Shown here piece after piece: positions 6,128 through 10,184 of a DNA stretch of 10,184 nt. Below the pieces are notes generated by a model. The model was not told the DNA's origin and did no database searches. It saw nothing but the letters and a program-made list of their open reading frames with translations. Made by a program: the position numbers and the translations under genes. This stretch comes from Gammaproteobacteria bacterium (GTDB lineage: Bacteria > Pseudomonadota > Gammaproteobacteria > Pseudomonadales > Oleiphilaceae), in NCBI GenBank assembly GCA_003695085.1, contig RFIV01000134.1, forward strand, positions 1 through 10,184, written 5' to 3'. Each line of letters begins with the position of its first letter. Position 1 is the stretch's first letter.

Positions 6128-6322
6128 TCAGGAACGCTTGACCGGGCAGGTGTTGACACCGATCAGGCTATAGAGCGGGCAGAAGTTGATCAACCCGGTC
6201 GCCAGCGGGACGACTCCGATCCAGGCCCAGACAGGACCATCAAACGCAGCGGCCCAGGCAATCAGGGCCAGACCCAGGATGATACGTACGGCTTTGTCGA
6301 TACCTCCGACATTGGCTTTCAT
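6128..6322 (-). CDS. DUF2892 (YgaP-like) small inner-membrane protein
   Basis: 64 aa. The protein starts MKANVGGIDKAVRIILGLAL and has two hydrophobic segments, about residues 11-27 and 31-47, as usual for DUF2892 proteins. It ends in FCPLYSLIGVNTCP with the family's two conserved cysteines. The domain also forms the membrane anchor of rhodanese-type proteins such as YgaP; here it stands alone. Its biochemical role is not known. ATG 6322 is strongly supported by GAGGAGG five bases upstream, so an in-frame extension to 6379 is unnecessary. It lies 76 bases downstream of the Crp/Fnr-family gene on the same strand, a pairing I recall as common in proteobacteria. A link to sulfur or redox response is inference from that pairing and the cysteines. 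Confidence 0.92.
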   Translation of the reverse strand: MKANVGGIDKAVRIILGLALIAWAAAFDGPVWAWIGVVPLATGLINFCPLYSLIGVNTCPVKRS

Positions 6323-6366
6323 GAAGACCTCCTCTTTCATGACTGACTCAACACATTGCCAGTATG

Positions 6367-6395
6367 AGAGTATGGGCATGCAGGCTCAGTGACAA
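6367..6395 (-). promoter_or_regulatory. Candidate promoter of the DUF2892 gene
   Basis: On the minus strand, TTGTCA (6395-6390) is 17 bases from TACTCT (6372-6367). The -35 is good and the -10 weak. A direct repeat AGTATG-AG-AGTATG (6361-6374) overlaps the -10, which could be an operator. The alternative is read-through from the upstream regulator gene. Confidence 0.35.
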
Positions 6396-6398
6396 AGC

Positions 6399-7064
6399 TT
6401 ACAATTGTGCGAACCGGGCCAGTGCCTGGGGAGCGAGCACATCGATACGGCCCCGGCCCAGCCTGATCCAGCCTTCATCGGCAAACTGCTTGAGTACCCG
6501 GGTCACGAGTTCGCGGACGCTGCCCAGCTCGTCCGCAATTTGCTGATGGGTCATGTTCAGCGTTCCGGACCGGACGGCCAGCCAGCGCGCCAGCCGGATA
6601 TCCAGCTTGTGAAAGGCGATCTCATCCACCAGCATCATCAGTGACTCCAGCCGCTGCGCGAACTGGCTGAAGATGAGGGTGCGAAAGGGCGGTGCCTGAT
6701 CCAGCAACTGATTGAACAGCGGGCTGGGCAGGGCGACTGCGTCAACGTCGGCTTCAGTCTCGCCGAAGGCGTCGTAGTGCTGGCCTTGAAGCAGACACCC
6801 TGTGGTGACTACACAGGTGTCACCGGGGCGTACCCGGTAAAGCACCAGTTTGCGGCCGCTCTCCGACAGCTTGCTGACCCGTATGCTCCCGGCCGTGACG
6901 AGTGCCAGCCCCGGGCATGATGTGCCGGGCTCGAAGAGCGTGACCCCGGCCGGTATATGCTGCCATTGGGCCTGAGAGCTTACGGCCTGCCGTAGCGCGG
7001 GCGGAAGGGTTTTCAGTGTGGGATAAGTTGATTCGAGCGCGTGCCAGTGTGTGTCCGTCAGCAT
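6399..7064 (-). CDS. Crp/Fnr-family transcriptional regulator
   Basis: 221 aa, normal length for the family. Residues about 25-130 form the cyclic-nucleotide-binding-type beta roll (FEPGTSCPGLALVTAGSIRVSKLS, then YRVRPGDTCVVTTGCLLQG). A dimer helix covers about 130-160. A winged helix at about 170-212 contains MTHQQIADELGSVRELVTRVLKQ and RGRIDVL. The CVVTTGCLL segment is typical of a subgroup of these regulators and gives Cys84 and Cys90, with Cys50 nearby. There is no N-terminal cysteine cluster of the FNR type, so it is probably not an oxygen-sensing Fe-S protein. Ligand unknown; a thiol-based signal is a guess. It likely controls the DUF2892 gene downstream and possibly itself. The gene starts 139 bases from the divergent start at 7203. 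Its Shine-Dalgarno is poor. Confidence 0.92.
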   Translation of the reverse strand: MLTDTHWHALESTYPTLKTLPPALRQAVSSQAQWQHIPAGVTLFEPGTSCPGLALVTAGSIRVSKLSESGRKLVLYRVRPGDTCVVTTGCLLQGQHYDAFGETEADVDAVALPSPLFNQLLDQAPPFRTLIFSQFAQRLESLMMLVDEIAFHKLDIRLARWLAVRSGTLNMTHQQIADELGSVRELVTRVLKQFADEGWIRLGRGRIDVLAPQALARFAQL

Positions 7065-7143
7065 GAGTCAGCGTGGCCAGTCCGTAAAAGGCATACAATA
7101 CCATAGAATGTTTTGAGCCATAGGCGTTATTCCGCGTGACAGA

Positions 7144-7172
7144 TTGCTGTTGGTTAAAGAGTGTGCTATAAG
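7144..7172 (+). promoter_or_regulatory. Candidate extended -10 promoter for the small protein and nhaD
   Basis: TGCTATAAG is an extended -10 (TATAAG at 7167-7172 with TG at 7164-7165). It is preceded at 17 bases by a weak -35, TTGCTG (7144-7149). Transcription would start near 7179, 24 bases before the GTG at 7203. That argues against the earlier in-frame GTG at 7161. Confidence 0.5.
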
Positions 7173-7202
7173 GCAGCACGCACTTTCTGGGTGGTTGTAT
7201 TG

Positions 7203-7556
7203 GTGAAGGCGAACCGGTCCCTGGGGTATTGTCTGTCTGTTTGTTTCTGGCTGGCGCTCACGCTGCTGGCCGGGGTGAGTGCACCCCACCAGACCGGATG
7301 GAAAGCCCCGGTTCTTGCCTCGTTGAAGGCAAGCCAGACCCTGGCCCCCAACGCGCCCCCCATGCAGACAATGGTCAGCGAGCAGGTCGCGACCGCTTCA
7401 GTGGATGAAGAAGGCGACTCCGTGCCCGCGGGGTGGTGGGCGCCTTCGGGGTGTGCTACACCCGTGTCAGGGCAGCCGGCTTGCCATGATAGCCCCTTGC
7501 TTCCGGCACGTTATCCACGCCAGCAGCCGCAGGCTCCTCCTTACGCACATATCTGA
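7203..7556 (+). CDS. Probable small exported or membrane-anchored protein, unknown function
   Basis: 117 aa from GTG 7203, with a weak GGGTGG Shine-Dalgarno at 7189-7194. Residues 1-25 resemble a signal peptide or anchor: basic start VKANRS, then a hydrophobic core through LALTLLAGVSA. The remainder is rich in Pro, Ala and Gln, with no domain I recognise. It has two cysteines past the hydrophobic part and a proline/glutamine-rich tail (RQQPQAPPYAHI). Third codon positions are mostly G or C, as in neighbouring genes, which favours real coding. It lies 85 bases upstream of nhaD on the same strand, probably in one transcript. A non-coding leader that happens to be open is the alternative. Confidence 0.55.
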   Translation: MKANRSLGYCLSVCFWLALTLLAGVSAPHQTGWKAPVLASLKASQTLAPNAPPMQTMVSEQVATASVDEEGDSVPAGWWAPSGCATPVSGQPACHDSPLLPARYPRQQPQAPPYAHI

Positions 7557-7641
7557 CCGCTCCTGTTGTTCATCCGGCACCATGAAAGGTGACCGGCGAT
7601 ATGAGATTGCTGCGCAAGCGGCACGTAAAGAGGTGTGTTTG

Positions 7642-9006
7642 ATGGCAACTGAACTGATTATCCTGGCCGGCCTGTTTGTAGCGGGCTATACGGCTATCGT
7701 ATTTGAGCACAATATCCATGTGGACAAGACTGCGTCCGCGATCATGACGGCCGTCCTGTGCTGGACGCTCTATATCCTCAATGCCACGGATCTGGTCAAT
7801 GTGGCAGCCTTGCCCGAGTGGTTCACGGCTGAGCATGGGGGGGCGTCGGTATCCGAGCTGGCGCGCACCTGGGTGGGTGAGCACCAGTTGCTTGAGCACC
7901 TCGGCGATATTGCCAGCATTCTGTTCTTCCTGCTCGGGGCCATGACCATTGTCGAGATGGTGGATGCGCATGGCGGCTTTACGCTGATCACGGATCGCAT
8001 TCAGTCGACCAGTGTGGTGAAGCTGCTGTGGATTATCGGTCTGCTGTCCTTCTTCATGTCTGCGGCACTGGACAACCTGACCACCACCATCGTCATGATT
8101 TCACTGATTCGCAAGCTGATCAGTGACAACAAGGAGCGTTTGTTCTTCGCCGGGATTATCGTCATTGCCGCCAACGCGGGCGGTGCCTGGACGCCGATTG
8201 GGGATGTGACCACAACCATGCTCTGGATTGGTGGGCAGGTCACCACACTGAATATCATGGAAGCCTTGTTCATCCCCAGCCTGATTGTGATCGTGATTCC
8301 GCTGCTGTTTCTCACATACCGCCTGCGTGGGCAGCAGATTAGCGGTGGCGGTGAGGCGGTGACTGGCCATCACGGAGACCATGATGTCTCGGACTTTCAG
8401 CGTAACCTCATCTTCTGTGTAGGCATTGGTGGCTTGCTGTTTGTGCCGGTTTTCAAGTCGGTGACGCACCTGCCGCCCTTCATGGGTATGATGCTCAGCC
8501 TGTCCGTGTTGTGGGTGGTCAGCGAGCTGATGCAGCGTAACAAGGCCGATGCCCGGGATTCGGAGCTGCACATCGTTCAGGTGCTCAAGCGTATTGATTC
8601 AGCCAGCGTGCTGTTCTTCCTGGGCATCCTGCTTGCGGTCGCTTCACTGGAGTCCACGGGCCTGCTGAGCATGCTGGCGCACTGGCTGGACGAAACGGTG
8701 GGCAACATCGACGCGATCGTCTTCCTGATTGGTCTGCTCTCTTCCGTGGTGGACAACGTGCCGCTGGTGGCTGCATCCATGGGCATGTACGACCTGGCCA
8801 CCTACCCGACGGATTCCGCCATGTGGGAGTTCATGGCCTATGCGGCGGGTACCGGTGGCAGCTGCCTGATCATCGGTTCTGCGGCGGGCGTTGCGGCCAT
8901 GGGCATGGAACGCATCAATTTCTTCTGGTACATGAAGAACATCTCCCCGCTGGCCCTGCTGGGCTATGTCGCGGGGGCGGCTGTCTACCTGAGCTTTGCC
9001 GGGTAA
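7642..9006 (+). CDS. nhaD: Na+/H+ antiporter NhaD
   Basis: 454 aa, very hydrophobic, with about 12 membrane segments. It exchanges cytoplasmic Na+ (or Li+) for H+ at the inner membrane; NhaD belongs to the ion transporter superfamily and is common in marine and halophilic gammaproteobacteria. The family's two related half-signatures are present. The first half has AALDNLTTTIVM (141-152) and ANAGGAWTPIGDVTTTMLW (177-195). The second half has SSVVDNVPLVAASMGMY (367-383) and AGTGGSCLIIGSAAGVAAMG (402-421). Asp144 and Asp371, each followed by Asn, are the likely ion-site carboxylates by family analogy. A histidine-containing cytoplasmic or periplasmic loop (HHGDHDVSD) lies near 243-251. ATG 7642 is preferred over in-frame starts back to 7405 because AGAGG lies 8 bases upstream and the first membrane helix begins at once. 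Probably co-transcribed with the small protein upstream. Confidence 0.95.
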   Translation: MATELIILAGLFVAGYTAIVFEHNIHVDKTASAIMTAVLCWTLYILNATDLVNVAALPEWFTAEHGGASVSELARTWVGEHQLLEHLGDIASILFFLLGAMTIVEMVDAHGGFTLITDRIQSTSVVKLLWIIGLLSFFMSAALDNLTTTIVMISLIRKLISDNKERLFFAGIIVIAANAGGAWTPIGDVTTTMLWIGGQVTTLNIMEALFIPSLIVIVIPLLFLTYRLRGQQISGGGEAVTGHHGDHDVSDFQRNLIFCVGIGGLLFVPVFKSVTHLPPFMGMMLSLSVLWVVSELMQRNKADARDSELHIVQVLKRIDSASVLFFLGILLAVASLESTGLLSMLAHWLDETVGNIDAIVFLIGLLSSVVDNVPLVAASMGMYDLATYPTDSAMWEFMAYAAGTGGSCLIIGSAAGVAAMGMERINFFWYMKNISPLALLGYVAGAAVYLSFAG

Positions 9007-9018
9007 TACGATCCTTTC

Positions 9019-9040
9019 GGGGCGCCCGGCCGGGTGCCCC
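9019..9040. terminator. Hairpin between convergent nhaD and malT
   Basis: GGGGCGCCCGG (9019-9029) is an inverted repeat of CCGGGTGCCCC (9030-9040) with one G-T wobble. The central bases would form a small loop. It lies 12 bases after the nhaD stop and 13 before the malT stop, so it can serve both directions. Neither side has a T-run, so it is not a classical intrinsic terminator. Confidence 0.5.
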
Positions 9041-9053
9041 GCCTGATCGGGGG

Positions 9054-10184
9054 TCAATCCCCCTGAATCTTGCTCAGCAGCTCCTTCGCCAGTGCGATGG
9101 CCTCCGAGCGGTGGGTGATGTTCTGCTTCTGATACAGGCTGCGGATATGGGTCTTGATGGTGGTGGGGGCCACCTTGAGGTGTTCGGCAATCTGGTCATT
9201 GGACAAGCCGGCATGAATGAGGCTGAGTACCTGCCACTCGCGCCGTGTAAGCGGTGAGGTGCGGATCAGCTCGGGCACGTCCGGCCGGTCGATGATGTCC
9301 TGAATGATGGCTTCGTCCAGGGTGATACGGATCGCACGGCTGAAATCCCGCTGTTGCTGGCTCAGCTGCACCAGTCGTTCGGCACGTTGCATTTCCATGT
9401 CCGACAGTTCGCGTTCGGCCATCAACGCCTTGAGCAGGTTGATCAGCATCTTGCCGATGCGCAGGAAGGAGGCCACGGCACCGGTGGTGCTGGCCAGCTT
9501 CAGGGCTCCGTGCAGGGCATCCAGCGCCGGCTCACGGTTCTCCATCAGCCAGTAGAGGCGGGCCAGATGGATGAGGTTGCGGTTCATGTCCATCTGCAGC
9601 TGGTACTGCTCGGCCACGTGTTGCAGCGCATTGAGGATCTCCAGTGCCTGATCATATTGACCGAGGAAGGTGTAAGCCCGGGCATAGTTGCGTGCGTTGC
9701 ACTGGTGAAAATGGTTGGTGGCAGTGCTGGCATCGAAGGGCGGAGCTGCGGTGAGCCAGCGCTGAATGGCCTCCTGATCCCGCACCGCATCCCAGTAGTG
9801 CAACATGGTGGCATGGGCGTTGGCTACCCAGTCGATATGATACTCACCGGCGGAGAGCATCTTCTGAATCTTCTGAATGTATTCGGCACACAGATTCTGG
9901 CGGCCATGTGCCTGGGCAATCTTGGCCAGCACCACATAGTTCTGAATGTACCAGCGCTCGCCCTGGGCTTCGAGAATCTCGATACCCTTGAGGGCGCAGG
10001 TTTCCGCCGTTTCCAGGTGATGCCATTCAAACAGCAGCTGGGCGCGAATGCGGTAGAGGAACTCGAGGATGGGCAGGTGTTCCAGTGCATTCTCTTCTAC
10101 ATACTGGAAGGCCTTTTCCTGAAAGTTGTAGGCCTTCTGCAGATAGCCCTGGGCCACGGCGATTTCCGATTGTTGGCACAGGGC
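9054..10184 (-). CDS. malT: MalT, maltose regulon transcriptional activator, C-terminal part
   Basis: 376 codons are visible, open to the right edge; the N-terminal ATPase part is outside (E. coli MalT is about 900 aa). The first visible 300 residues are helical, TPR-like repeats, the sensor region that in MalT family proteins binds maltotriose. Residues about 310-370 are a LuxR-type helix-turn-helix: LTRREWQVLSLIHAGLSNDQ, then TTIKTHIRSLYQK. The stretch from ELIRTSPLT onward is nearly the same as my recollection of E. coli MalT, which supports MalT over other large LuxR (LAL) regulators. With ATP and maltotriose, MalT oligomerises on GGGGA(T/G)GAGG boxes and activates mal promoters; candidate boxes lie upstream of the alpha-glucosidase gene. 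The GTG at 10155-10157 is internal, not a start. Convergent with nhaD. Confidence 0.93.
   Translation of the reverse strand, partial: ALCQQSEIAVAQGYLQKAYNFQEKAFQYVEENALEHLPILEFLYRIRAQLLFEWHHLETAETCALKGIEILEAQGERWYIQNYVVLAKIAQAHGRQNLCAEYIQKIQKMLSAGEYHIDWVANAHATMLHYWDAVRDQEAIQRWLTAAPPFDASTATNHFHQCNARNYARAYTFLGQYDQALEILNALQHVAEQYQLQMDMNRNLIHLARLYWLMENREPALDALHGALKLASTTGAVASFLRIGKMLINLLKALMAERELSDMEMQRAERLVQLSQQQRDFSRAIRITLDEAIIQDIIDRPDVPELIRTSPLTRREWQVLSLIHAGLSNDQIAEHLKVAPTTIKTHIRSLYQKQNITHRSEAIALAKELLSKIQGD

Noticed and set aside
7405..7641. Longer N-terminus for NhaD
   Set aside because: In-frame upstream codons overlap the small upstream gene and are polar. The ATG at 7642 has a Shine-Dalgarno and is followed directly by the first membrane helix.
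1..10184. CRISPR array, tRNA, rRNA, insertion sequence or attachment site
   Set aside because: No regularly spaced repeats, cloverleaf, rRNA-like sequence, transposase or integrase motif was found on either strand.

Overview
The window reads as a chromosomal segment of a moderately high-GC gammaproteobacterium, probably marine or halophilic. Three things suggest this. There is a MalT-type activator whose C-terminal DNA-binding domain closely follows the enterobacterial pattern. There is an NhaD-type Na+/H+ antiporter. There is a GH13 alpha-glucosidase whose catalytic residue numbers match those I recall for a Halomonas enzyme. I cannot name genus or species. No rRNA, tRNA, CRISPR array, insertion sequence or phage gene was seen.

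Left part (1-2631). A patatin-like lipid acyl hydrolase on the minus strand runs off the left edge. Upstream of it, on the same strand, is a secreted protein built from three divergent repeats, each with one cysteine pair. This is the least understood gene here. A gene-poor stretch of about 0.4-0.55 kb rich in short palindromes follows, then a plus-strand GNAT acetyltransferase.

Centre (3150-6130). A minus-strand operon encodes a GH13 alpha-glucosidase and a MalK-type sugar ABC ATPase, separated by only 10 bases. The order matches rhizobial aglA-aglK, but no binding protein or permease gene precedes them. The operon's intrinsic terminator lies inside the last codons of the convergent acetyltransferase gene. 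The leader upstream of the alpha-glucosidase is purine-rich and holds exact or near matches to the E. coli MalT box. The same tract also fits a G-quadruplex pattern.

Right part (6128-10184). A Crp/Fnr-family regulator and a small DUF2892 membrane protein form a minus-strand pair. Divergent from them, a probable small exported protein and NhaD are read on the plus strand from a candidate extended -10 promoter. Convergent with nhaD, the C-terminal part of MalT enters from the right edge.

The simplest functional reading is a scattered maltose/alpha-glucoside module: MalT senses maltotriose, AglA hydrolyses imported oligosaccharides and MalK powers a permease encoded elsewhere. It is interleaved with ion homeostasis (NhaD) and a possible thiol- or sulfur-related regulator pair. 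Coordinated control of the module is inference from MalT-box-like sequence.
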